A stretch of 14,573 nucleotides of DNA from Candidatus Hydrogenedentota bacterium (GTDB lineage: Bacteria; Hydrogenedentota; Hydrogenedentia; Hydrogenedentales; SLHB01), in the NCBI GenBank assembly GCA_035416745.1, contig DAOLNV010000013.1:1-14573 (forward strand). Direction: 5' to 3'. Shown piece after piece: positions 7,412 to 14,458 of the stretch (positions are counted from its first letter, which is position 1; each line of letters opens with the position of its first letter). The notes beneath the pieces are model-generated. The model worked only from the letters and a program-made list of their open reading frames with translations, did not search any database and was not told where the DNA came from. Made by a program: the position numbers and the translations under genes.

Positions 7412-8626
7412 ATGAAACACAGACTTCTTCTGGCAGCATCTCTGATCTTGGCGTCGGCCGGGGCGTTCGCTCAGGATGCGGGTCTCTGGGTCCAGGTGTG
7501 GTCATACGACATGCCCGGCGAACAGGAATACCTGGACCAGCTCGGGCAGGTGTTCACCCGGGAAACCGGCGAAGCCGTTCGAATGACATTCGACAAATGG
7601 GACCAAGCTCACGATGCTATCGCTAAATGGGCGGCGGACGGCACGGGACCCGACCTTGTTGTGGTGCCGGACATCTGGCTGGCCGAGTTTGCGCCGCATC
7701 TGGAACCTCTGAATACGCTTGTCGGCCAGAGCCTGAAAGATCAGTTCTACCCGGTGCTCTTCGAAAAGGGGGTATATGAAGGCAACGTGTTAGGGCTGGT
7801 TTGGGCAACCTCGACCAAGGCGCTGTTCTACCGCAGGGATCTCTTCGAAAAGGCCGGCATCAACCCGCCGAAAACCTGGGAGGAGCAGCTGGGTGCAGCG
7901 GTCGCGCTGAACAATCCGCCGCATGTCTATGGCTTGGGCCTGCCTGGCAAACGCGAATACGAGACGGACGACAACCTCTATTTCTATTTCTGGTCGGCCG
8001 GGGGCGAATTCTTTGACGCTGACGGGAGGTGCACACTAAACAGCGAGGCGGGGGTCAAAGCGCTTCAGTTCTACGTTGACTTGGCCAACAAGTATCACGT
8101 AACACAGCCGGAACTCACCACGTGGAGCAGAAAAGAAACCCGGCGGCTTTTCGAGCAGGGCCGCCTGGCCATGTTCGCCGAGGGGCCGTGGACCATCGAG
8201 CAGTGCCGCAAGAATGCCCCGGGCCTTGATTTCGGCGTAGTACCGCTTCCCGCCGACAAGAGACTCGTCACCCAGCTCATTACTGACCACCTTGTGCTCA
8301 TGCGTTACTCCACGAGGAAGGAATTGGCCAAACGCTTCATTGATATCGCGTACCGGGACGAGCAGCGGCTGGCGTACACAAAACTCGGCTTGATTCCCGA
8401 GAAAAAGACGGTGGCCCAGGATCCCCACTTCCAGGACGACCCCCTCTGGAAGGTGTTCGTGGACGTGATTCCCCACGGGAAAACCATACCGCTTATCAAA
8501 TGGGAAGAGATTGGCATCGCGGTCCGGGAGGCGCTCTACCAGGCCTTGAGCGCGCGGCAGACACCCCGGGAGGCGCTGGACGCTCTGGCGGCTCAGATCG
8601 ACCAGATACGCGGAAAACAGATGTGA
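7412..8626 (+). CDS. ABC transporter extracellular solute-binding protein (sugar-type, family 1)
   Basis: A 404-residue periplasmic binding protein of the maltose-binding type, at the normal length. ATG 7412 follows GGAG (7402-7405) by 6 nt. A signal peptide (MKHRLLLAASLILASAGAFA) precedes the mature chain; no lipobox Cys is present, so it is soluble in the periplasm. Family marks are GTGPDLVVVPDIWLAEFA (~77-94), GLVWATSTKALFYRRDLFEK followed by AGINPPKTWEE (~128-158), GRLAMFAEGPW in the second lobe, and late TRKELAKRFIDI. Such proteins capture oligosaccharides or other small solutes and hand them to MalF/MalG-type permeases. No permease or ATPase gene is next to it here, so it either works with a transporter encoded elsewhere or serves as a sensor. 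The ligand cannot be read from the sequence. Confidence 0.9.
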   Translation: MKHRLLLAASLILASAGAFAQDAGLWVQVWSYDMPGEQEYLDQLGQVFTRETGEAVRMTFDKWDQAHDAIAKWAADGTGPDLVVVPDIWLAEFAPHLEPLNTLVGQSLKDQFYPVLFEKGVYEGNVLGLVWATSTKALFYRRDLFEKAGINPPKTWEEQLGAAVALNNPPHVYGLGLPGKREYETDDNLYFYFWSAGGEFFDADGRCTLNSEAGVKALQFYVDLANKYHVTQPELTTWSRKETRRLFEQGRLAMFAEGPWTIEQCRKNAPGLDFGVVPLPADKRLVTQLITDHLVLMRYSTRKELAKRFIDIAYRDEQRLAYTKLGLIPEKKTVAQDPHFQDDPLWKVFVDVIPHGKTIPLIKWEEIGIAVREALYQALSARQTPREALDALAAQIDQIRGKQM

Positions 8627-8641
8627 CCAACTTCACGGGTC

Positions 8642-8668
8642 CCGGCGGCCTCCCAATGGTGCCGCCGG
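8642..8668 (+). terminator. GC-rich hairpin between the binding-protein and methyltransferase genes
   Basis: CCGGCGGC (8642-8649) pairs perfectly with GCCGCCGG (8661-8668) around an 11-nt loop, 15 nt after the stop of the solute-binding gene. It is followed by TTCAG rather than a T-run, so it is not a classical intrinsic terminator. It may be a Rho-independent-like pause site, an mRNA 3'-end stabiliser or a leader element ahead of the methyltransferase ribosome site (GAGGG, 8677-8681). Confidence 0.45.
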
Positions 8669-8684
8669 TTCAGAAAGAGGGTAC

Positions 8685-9812
8685 GTGCCACACGCAGCCA
8701 TATTGAAGCCCAAGGAGGAGCGCCGGCTCCTTCGGGGGCATCGTTGGGCGTATCGCAATGAATTTGCGTCGCTTCCGGATGCTCAGGACGGGGAGTTGGT
8801 CGACGTTTTGGCGGATGGAGGCCGGTTTGTGGGCCGCGGTTTCTTTCAGGCGTCGGGGGGCATCGCCGTCAGGATCCTCACGCTCGAGGATAAGCCCATT
8901 GACGGCGAGCTGTTGCGGGCACGCATTCACCGCGCGCGCCGCTATCGCGACCAGCTCTACGGCGGCTCGACCGTCTACCGCTGGGTCTATGCGGAAAGCG
9001 ACGGCCTTCCTGCGTTGATAGCGGACCGGTACGATTGCATGGTTTCCGTCCAGGCAGGCAGCCCTTTCTATGCCGGCCACGCGGAGGGCATTGCGGAAGC
9101 CATTATGGAATCCGGAGACGTAAGGGGCGTGCGCTTCGAGGCCGGTGGAAAGGCCCTGCATTTCGGCGAGTTCCTTTCTCCGATCGAAGTGTCGTTGAAC
9201 GGCATCCGGTTCCATGTCGATGTCGAGCAAGGGCAGAAGACAGGCATGTTCCTCGATCAGCGGGAGAATGTCCGCATGCTCGAACCCATCGTAAAGGGCG
9301 CACGAGTCCTGGACGGACACTGCTATACGGGTCTATGGGGCGTGTCCGCAGCCTGCTGGGGGGCGCAAGAGGTCATCGGTTTTGACACCTCGGCGCCAGC
9401 CATCGAGATGGCTGCCGAGAACGCGCGATTGAACCGGGTCGAGGCCCGGTGCTCCTTCAAATGCGCGGATGTTCAGACGGCGCTCCACGAGAAGAAGCAC
9501 TACGATGTCGTGATGCTCGATCCTCCGGCACTGGCAAAGGCACGCGGCCAGAAACGCAACGCGCTCGGCGCCTACCTCGCCCTGAACCGGTTGGCAATGG
9601 ACGCCGTGGCGCCGGGAGGCTGGCTGTTCACATCATCCTGCTCGCATTTTGTAGACGCGCCGGAGTTCCTGGAGATGCTCAAGCGGGCGGGCCGAAGCGC
9701 CCAGCGCGACCTCTGGGTGGTTCGAGTGTGCGGAGCGGCCCCTGACCACCCCGTGCTGATGGGCATGCCGGAAACGGCCTATCTCACGTGTGCCGCCCTC
9801 CGGCTCATGTAA
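8685..9812 (+). CDS. Class I SAM-dependent rRNA methyltransferase, RlmI-like
   Basis: A 375-residue protein laid out like RlmI (YccW), which makes m5C1962 in 23S rRNA. The start is GTG 8685 with GAGGG (8677-8681) just upstream; no ATG fits the conserved N terminus. Residues ~1-75 form a PUA-type RNA-binding domain (KPKEERRLLRGHRWAYRNE). A central EEHEE-like segment leads to the family mark FLDQREN (189-195). The Rossmann fold follows, with motif I LDGHCYTGLWG (from L209), motif II GFDTS, motif IV LDPPALAK (D279) and the cysteine motif SSCSHF (C319), which supplies the catalytic Cys for C5 methylation. It acts in the cytoplasm during ribosome assembly. The exact target base is inferred from the family. 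It ends 12 nt before the converging PilZ gene. Confidence 0.88.
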   Translation: MPHAAILKPKEERRLLRGHRWAYRNEFASLPDAQDGELVDVLADGGRFVGRGFFQASGGIAVRILTLEDKPIDGELLRARIHRARRYRDQLYGGSTVYRWVYAESDGLPALIADRYDCMVSVQAGSPFYAGHAEGIAEAIMESGDVRGVRFEAGGKALHFGEFLSPIEVSLNGIRFHVDVEQGQKTGMFLDQRENVRMLEPIVKGARVLDGHCYTGLWGVSAACWGAQEVIGFDTSAPAIEMAAENARLNRVEARCSFKCADVQTALHEKKHYDVVMLDPPALAKARGQKRNALGAYLALNRLAMDAVAPGGWLFTSSCSHFVDAPEFLEMLKRAGRSAQRDLWVVRVCGAAPDHPVLMGMPETAYLTCAALRLM

Positions 9813-9824
9813 GCCCGGCACCAC

Positions 9825-10805
9825 TCAGACGAGAACCCGTTCCATCGCTTCGATCGAGGATACATACACCACATTCAGCCGCTTAAGTTCATTGACAAGC
9901 CCCGCGTCGTTGCCGCCGATCACATAGATGGGCAACGATTCGAAACCCCGTGTCCCGCGCAGAACGCGACAGATATCCACCGCGGAGATTCCGCCCTGCC
10001 CGGCGCCGACCCAGAAACAACTCGGAGGCGCCTTGCGCAGGCTGAAAAAGGCGTCGACGACGCTGGACACGGTGGTTACAAGATACCCTTTCTTCTCGAG
10101 ACGAACGCGTGTGCTGTCCGAACGGACGTCTTCGCTCTCCAACAACAGCGCGCGTTTCTGGCTCTTTCCCGCGGACGCGTGCCCGGTGGCCGCCGCGACA
10201 AAAGCATCGCAGGTTCTGCACGCCTCCTCGCCCTCGTCGAACATGCAGCCGAGCAGGAATCCCTTCCCGACGGCGCGGGCGCTGCGCACCGTGGCGCGGC
10301 CGCCCAAAACCGTGCTGGCGTCGGGCAAATGAAACGACACCTGGATAGAAGTATCCGGACCGACACGCGTTTGCGTCCAGAGTCCGCAACCGCCGGCACT
10401 CACGTCAACGGTCTCGCCATCGACCTCGTTCTGCCCCTGGCGGAGGATCTTGCATGGCACGCGCACTGCGAGCCGCTCGTGTTTGCGAATGTCGACGCAC
10501 TCGAGCTTGCGAGGCCACGACACCCGAAGATACGGGGACGCATTGTCGCCGATCTTGAGAAGGGTGCAAGGGAATCCGCACGCCTTCCCTTCGGACAGAA
10601 AACGGACCAGACACCGCTGCGATTTGGCGAAGGGCGTACTGGTTTCATCCGTAACGGGCTTATCCAATAGAACATAGCTTCCCTGATACCATCCTCGAAC
10701 AACTGTGGAATAGCGCTTTTCATCCCGATCTCCGGGATTCGTATGGATTACTGCCGGACATCCGACCGCGAAAAGGCCATCCATCTCCCAATGCTCATTA
10801 AGCAT
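9825..10805 (-). CDS. PilZ-domain protein with YcgR-like N domain and C-terminal degenerate receiver domain
   Basis: A 326-residue protein, started at ATG 10805 because GGAGAG lies just upstream; an in-frame ATG at 10862 has no ribosome site. Residues ~8-100 resemble the N-terminal flagellar-brake barrel of YcgR-type proteins (RYSTVVRGWYQGSYVLLDKP; QRCLVRFL; PYLRVSWP). Residues ~101-200 are a PilZ domain with the c-di-GMP-binding R-x3-R (R107, R111 in RKHER) and D-x-S-x-x-G (D134, S136 in DVSAGG). Residues ~217-326 look like a response-regulator receiver fold (RALLLESEDVRSDSTRVRLE; VDICRVLRG; LPIYVIGG). The expected phosphoacceptor Asp falls in FWVGAGQGG and appears replaced, and the conserved Lys near the end is missing. 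It likely binds c-di-GMP and passes the signal by protein contact rather than by phosphorylation. Confidence 0.8.
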   Translation of the reverse strand: MLNEHWEMDGLFAVGCPAVIHTNPGDRDEKRYSTVVRGWYQGSYVLLDKPVTDETSTPFAKSQRCLVRFLSEGKACGFPCTLLKIGDNASPYLRVSWPRKLECVDIRKHERLAVRVPCKILRQGQNEVDGETVDVSAGGCGLWTQTRVGPDTSIQVSFHLPDASTVLGGRATVRSARAVGKGFLLGCMFDEGEEACRTCDAFVAAATGHASAGKSQKRALLLESEDVRSDSTRVRLEKKGYLVTTVSSVVDAFFSLRKAPPSCFWVGAGQGGISAVDICRVLRGTRGFESLPIYVIGGNDAGLVNELKRLNVVYVSSIEAMERVLV

Positions 10806-11001
10806 GTCGTCTCTCCGCCAACCCAGTGTCCCCTGCCGTTCGCCCCGTTGCCGTATCTGCATTGGTGCCTGACGGCCATTACAGAGACAATTCTACTCGC
10901 ATAGGGTACCACGCATCATCCTTCGGTGCCAAATGGGCCCACCTCGTCAAGGGGGATTCAAATGGGGATCCGGCGTTGAGATAGTGGCGTGGACAAGGCA
11001 A

Positions 11002-11030
11002 TTGAGCCTGTCTGTCTCCGTCGTTATACT
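11002..11030 (+). promoter_or_regulatory. Sigma70-like promoter for the acyltransferase/radical SAM pair
   Basis: TTGAGC (11002-11007) and TATACT (11025-11030) are separated by exactly 17 nt. The first matches TTGACA at 4 of 6 positions and the second TATAAT at 5 of 6. A start near 11037 would give a leader of about 17 nt before ATG 11054, including the G-run that could serve the ribosome. The remaining intergenic DNA back to 10806 holds a TAGAAT (minus strand, 10895-10890) that might be the -10 of the PilZ gene, without a good -35. Confidence 0.6.
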
Positions 11031-11053
11031 AGGTGGGGCATGGGGGGCGAAAC

Positions 11054-11770
11054 ATGCGAAATGTGGTACGGCGTTACCGTACGTGGAAACACGGCCGTAA
11101 GTTCGTGAAAATAGGCAAGGGCTGCCGGTTTCTGGGTAAGAACTTGCTGGTCGAGGGCCACGTCGAGTTGGGCGAGCGCGTCAAGATCCGCGATAACGTC
11201 ATCATGCGTACTAACGGCGATGGGAAGATCCTCATCGGCGACCGCACGGGCATCAGCTTTTACTGCCTGTTGGAAGCCACGACCGTGGTCAAGATCGGTA
11301 AATACACGGGCATGGCCGAATTCACCGTTGTGCGGGACACCAATCATCTCGTGTACGGCACGGCAGAGCATTGGCGCTTGACCCCGCACATTGCGGAACC
11401 GATCGTCATTGGCAATTGCGTCATGATCACCAGCCGCTGTTACATCGGCCCCGGTGTTGCCATCGGCGACGGCGCCGTCGTGGCGCCCAACAGCCTCGTG
11501 GTCAAGGATATTGGCCCACTCGAAGTATGGGGCGGAAATCCGGCGCGCAAAATGGGCCATCGCATAAAGGGACCGGTTGCCGCGGCAATGCAGAAGAAGT
11601 ATGGCGCGCTCATCGAGAAATACGGCATCAAGGAAACGCCCTACGAGGAAGAACTCCGCGCCATCCAGGAGGCCGCCCTCGATGGAATCAACCGCGCCGC
11701 CGAGGAACGCGACAGACTCATGGAATCGCTGGGTATTCATGAGCGCATGGCACAAGTCGATTTAGACTGA
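11054..11770 (+). CDS. Hexapeptide-repeat (left-handed beta-helix) acyltransferase
   Basis: A 238-residue protein of the LbetaH acyltransferase group (WbbJ/maltose O-acetyltransferase-like). ATG 11054 follows a G-rich run; an in-frame GTG at 11033 lies inside the likely promoter region and is rejected. Hexapeptide repeats run from ~18 to ~155: VKIGKGCRF, VELGERVKIRDNV, ILIGDRTGI, VKIGKYTGM, then the strong block IVIGNCVMITSRCYIGPGV with AIGDGAVVAPNSLVVKDI. They end in the family closing motif VWGGNPARKMGHR. Such trimers transfer acetyl or other acyl groups from CoA (or ACP) to sugars of surface polysaccharides. An additional ~65-residue charged helical tail (~173-238) is longer than usual. 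The gene is 55 nt upstream of a radical SAM gene and probably co-transcribed with it, suggesting a joint role in making a modified envelope molecule. Confidence 0.88.
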   Translation: MRNVVRRYRTWKHGRKFVKIGKGCRFLGKNLLVEGHVELGERVKIRDNVIMRTNGDGKILIGDRTGISFYCLLEATTVVKIGKYTGMAEFTVVRDTNHLVYGTAEHWRLTPHIAEPIVIGNCVMITSRCYIGPGVAIGDGAVVAPNSLVVKDIGPLEVWGGNPARKMGHRIKGPVAAAMQKKYGALIEKYGIKETPYEEELRAIQEAALDGINRAAEERDRLMESLGIHERMAQVDLD

Positions 11771-11825
11771 GAGCATTTCGAGGCGTCCAGAGGGGCGTGG
11801 ATTAAGCCCCGCATCGAGGATAGGC

Positions 11826-13142
11826 ATGCGTATTGGTCTCATGGCGATCAACGGTGTTCGTCCCTACGATCCCCAGGTGAATGCACTGGGCCGGTCGTTG
11901 TACGGCATCGCGGAGCGCTGGAACCACATTGCCTCGCTCCCCAGCCTTGCTCTGCTCACCCTGGCCGGCATGACCGGCGGCGAACATCAATACGAGTACT
12001 GGGAATTGGACGACCTGGAGAAGGAAGACCCCCTCCCATCAGATTTCGATCTCGTGGCTATCTCGAGCTACAGCGCCAAGATCGGCAGGGCATACGAGTT
12101 GTCGGAGCAGTACCGGGCACTGGGCATCCCCACGGTCATTGGCGGCCCTCACGTGAGCTGTCTGCCGGAAGAGGCGGCCGCGCACTGCGACGCCGTCGTC
12201 ATCGGCGAAGGCGAAATGTGCTGGCTGGACCTCTTGCGCGATTGCGAACGAGGCAGGCTCAAGCGGTTCTACGGCGACTTGAATGCCTGTTTCGATATGG
12301 CCCGGTCGCCCATGCCCGCATACGAGCTGTTGAATCTCAAGAGATACAACCGATTGCCCGTGCAAACGAGCCGAGGCTGCCCGCACCGCTGCGAGTTCTG
12401 CGCCAGCTCGGTTCTGATCGCCGGCAAGTACAAGCAAAAACCCATCGAAAACGTGCTCGCCGAAATCGGCAAGATTAAGTCTCTTTGGAAACGCCCGTTT
12501 ATCGAACTTGCCGACGACAACAGCTTCGTCGATATGCGCTACTGGAAACGTCTCCTGCGCGAGATGAAAGACTGCCAGGTCCGCTGGTTTACCCAGACCG
12601 ATATCGCCGTAGCCCACGATGCCGAGCTTCTGACCCTTCTGAGGGAAAGCGGATGCGTTCAACTGCTGATCGGATTCGAGAGCCCCTCGCCCGACGACCT
12701 GCACGGCCTCGAACTCAAAAGCGACTGGAAGAGCTTTCATACCCGCGGGGCCGCTGAAGCTATCCGCAGAATCCAATCCCACGGCATCACGGTCCTGGGC
12801 TGTTTCGTCCTGGGTATGGACGCCCAAGGGCCGGATTGCTTCGATGAAGTGTATAAGTTCTGCCACAATACGGAGTTGTTCGACGTCCAGGTCACCGTGC
12901 TCACACCGTTTCCCGGCACGCCGTTGTACGACCGGCTGCTCCGCGAAGGACGGCTGCTCGAACCCAGGGCCTGGCACAAATGCACCCTCTACGACGTCAA
13001 CTTCGTTCCCAGACGCATGAGCCCCGAGGAACTCACTGAAGGGTTCAACCGCCTCATCACTCTCGTCTACGGCACGGAAGAGACCAAGTGGCGGCGCCGC
13101 TGTTTCCGGAAACATCTCCGCGAGTCAAAGGTCCAGTCCTGA
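11826..13142 (+). CDS. B12-binding-domain radical SAM protein
   Basis: A 438-residue protein. ATG 11826 follows GAGGA (11816-11820) by 5 nt. The N-terminal ~150 residues match the B12-binding Rossmann-like domain seen in this class: FDLVAISSYSAKI, IGGPHVSCLPEE (from ~105) and AVVIGEGE (to 130). I see no D-x-H-x-x-G cobalamin lower-ligand motif, so base-off binding or loss of cobalamin binding is possible. The radical SAM core has QTSRGCPHRCEFC with C185, C189 and C192 in C-x3-C-x2-C spacing for the 4Fe-4S cluster. Later marks are ELADDNSFVD, LLIGFESPSPDDL and TPFPGTPLYDRL. The family includes methylases and oxidative cyclases for hopanoids, bacteriochlorophylls and antibiotics; this substrate is unknown. 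The pairing with an acyltransferase hints at lipid or glycan tailoring. Confidence 0.9.
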   Translation: MRIGLMAINGVRPYDPQVNALGRSLYGIAERWNHIASLPSLALLTLAGMTGGEHQYEYWELDDLEKEDPLPSDFDLVAISSYSAKIGRAYELSEQYRALGIPTVIGGPHVSCLPEEAAAHCDAVVIGEGEMCWLDLLRDCERGRLKRFYGDLNACFDMARSPMPAYELLNLKRYNRLPVQTSRGCPHRCEFCASSVLIAGKYKQKPIENVLAEIGKIKSLWKRPFIELADDNSFVDMRYWKRLLREMKDCQVRWFTQTDIAVAHDAELLTLLRESGCVQLLIGFESPSPDDLHGLELKSDWKSFHTRGAAEAIRRIQSHGITVLGCFVLGMDAQGPDCFDEVYKFCHNTELFDVQVTVLTPFPGTPLYDRLLREGRLLEPRAWHKCTLYDVNFVPRRMSPEELTEGFNRLITLVYGTEETKWRRRCFRKHLRESKVQS

Positions 13143-13325
13143 TAGAGGGGGACTGATGAATAGAGAAGGTGATTATTCATGGTCACCCTGATCTCCATTT
13201 CCGTAATGAATGCATGCTGTTACTCATTCCCATGGCCGTGATGGCCCCGTCATCCAATCCGTATGTCCAGCCGCCCGACACCGCCGCGTCGCGCTTACTG
13301 TTTTGGAGACCTAGCGGTCATAAGA

Positions 13326-13351
13326 GTGGCGCGGTCCGGAGACCACGCCAC
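13326..13351. terminator. Strong hairpin in the convergent intergenic region
   Basis: GTGGCG (13326-13331) pairs with CGCCAC (13346-13351) and GGTC (13333-13336) pairs with GACC (13341-13344), with one C/A mismatch between the two stems and the tetraloop CGGA. That is 10 of 11 pairs in 26 nt. It forms equally on both strands and sits between two converging transcripts, as a bidirectional terminator would. No T-run follows on either side, so Rho-independent function is uncertain; it could also be a REP-like element. Confidence 0.45.
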
Positions 13352-13404
13352 AGCTGAGCGCCTTAGTGGTTCCATCATAAGAAGCACCTCCACACAAAGG
13401 CACT

Positions 13405-13432
13405 CCGTTCATCTGTGTGATCTGCGGATGCG
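13405..13432 (-). repeat. Stray dispersed-repeat-like segment (CCGCAGATCACACAGATG type)
   Basis: The minus strand reads CCGCAGATCACACAGATGAA then CGG. From memory, CCGCAGATTACACAGATT-type stretches are common low-complexity repeats in environmental bacterial genomes, frequently at the 5' end of GxxExxY genes, where they can be translated as peptides like PQITQI. Here no GxxExxY gene is attached. Only one unit is clear, so the assignment rests on resemblance. Confidence 0.35.
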
Positions 13433-13494
13433 TATTCGGCATCCAGGCCGTTTCGGAGACACATCCATCGGAAACCGCGGCGCGGGCGCCTGGG

Positions 13495-14436
13495 TCAGTG
13501 CTGGTCGAGTTCTTCGAGGAGGCGCAGTGCGGCGTCGGGGCGGTTGGTGATGATGGCGTTGACGCCGAGCGCCGCGAACTGGCGCATGTCGGGGATTTCA
13601 TCAACGGTCCAGACCGCGATGCTGCGTCCGGCTGCCTGCATGGCGGCAAGGCGGCCAGGAGTGATTCCTTCGGCGTTGGCGTTCCATCCATCGAGCCCCA
13701 GCAGGAACACCCACCGCGCTCCCTGTTCCCATTTATCGTGTTCTTCGGCCTTGAGCCCGCTGAGGAACTCGACCCGCAAGCCGGGGACGGAGAGTTTGGC
13801 CACCGCGCAGCAGACGGGCGAGAAGGACTGAACGACAACCTGCTTATCCATCTTGCGTTCACGCACGAGACGGATGACTTTCTGCGTGAGTTCGTAGTTG
13901 CGCGAGCCGCTGTTGGCGATTAGCGCGAGTATCTCCGCTCCCTGTTCGGGGGTCAGGGCGGGAATGTCCCTGGCGCGGTCGAGTATGGCCTGCTCCAGTT
14001 CCGCGTCGTCGGCGCTGTCCTTGATCTCGATATACACCCCGATCTTTCCCTTGGCGAAATCGAGGGTCTCGGCAAGGGTGGGCAGCGGTTCGCCGGCATA
14101 ATCCGGGTGTTTCCATGTGCCGGCATCGAGTTTTTTCAGTTCCGCCAAGGCCATCCGGGAGACTTCGCCCTTGGCGTTGGTCGTACGATCCACGGTGCCG
14201 TCGTGGATGCAGATGACCTCGCCGTCCTTGGTAAGGGTGCAATCAAGTTCGAACCAATCGGCCTTGAGTTCGTGGGCGAGACGAAATGCCGCAAGGGTGT
14301 TCTCGGGCGCCTTGGCACTCGCGCCGCGGTGGGCGACGACGTCAATGCCCGAGTCCCTGCGGCCGGTTCTTCCCATCGTGGCGCAACCTGTCATGGCAAT
14401 GGCTCCAATCGTAACGAGCAGAACAAGCGGTTTCAT
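13495..14436 (-). CDS. Lipoprotein glycerophosphodiester phosphodiesterase (GDPD family)
   Basis: A 313-residue protein. ATG 14436 (MKPLVLL) is chosen because AAGGAG lies 8 nt upstream; an in-frame GTG at 14445 would overlap that site. The N terminus is a lipoprotein signal with lipobox-like AMTGC, giving Cys18 as the lipid-modified residue. The GDPD TIM barrel shows its standard marks: VAHRGAS (H36, R37), PENT (E45, N46), ELD (E63, D65), HDGTVDRTT (H78), YIEIKD (E137, K139), QSFSP, WTVDE (W276) and ITNRPDA. The set of metal and catalytic residues is complete. The enzyme splits glycerophosphodiesters into glycerol 3-phosphate and an alcohol, here at the inner or outer membrane facing the periplasm. 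The phosphodiester supplied could be deacylated phospholipid. It is 22 nt downstream of the partial gene at the right edge. Confidence 0.93.
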   Translation of the reverse strand: MKPLVLLVTIGAIAMTGCATMGRTGRRDSGIDVVAHRGASAKAPENTLAAFRLAHELKADWFELDCTLTKDGEVICIHDGTVDRTTNAKGEVSRMALAELKKLDAGTWKHPDYAGEPLPTLAETLDFAKGKIGVYIEIKDSADDAELEQAILDRARDIPALTPEQGAEILALIANSGSRNYELTQKVIRLVRERKMDKQVVVQSFSPVCCAVAKLSVPGLRVEFLSGLKAEEHDKWEQGARWVFLLGLDGWNANAEGITPGRLAAMQAAGRSIAVWTVDEIPDMRQFAALGVNAIITNRPDAALRLLEELDQH

Positions 14437-14458
14437 GCGGCACACTCCTTCATGGCGG

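Larger units (their letters stand above)
13143..13494. other. Intergenic region between convergent genes, no gene seen
   Basis: This 352-nt gap between the radical SAM stop and the GDPD stop has no convincing coding frame; plus-strand open stretches such as 13169-13357 lack ribosome sites and recognisable sequence. It holds ATGAATA / TATTCAT (a 7-bp inverted repeat at about 13156-13179), a strong hairpin at 13326-13351 and a stray dispersed-repeat-like segment at 13405-13432, the last two listed separately. Confidence 0.6.

Noticed and set aside
11771..11825. Cobalamin riboswitch before the B12-type radical SAM gene
   Set aside because: The gap is only 55 nt, far too short, with just a 5-bp GGGGC/GCCCC hairpin.
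12039..13115. 358-codon minus-strand open frame opposite the radical SAM gene
   Set aside because: The plus strand carries C-x3-C-x2-C and other family motifs; the minus frame shows none.
13169..13357. 62-codon plus-strand frame in the gap before GDPD
   Set aside because: No ribosome site and it runs into a strong hairpin; the sequence does not look protein-like.
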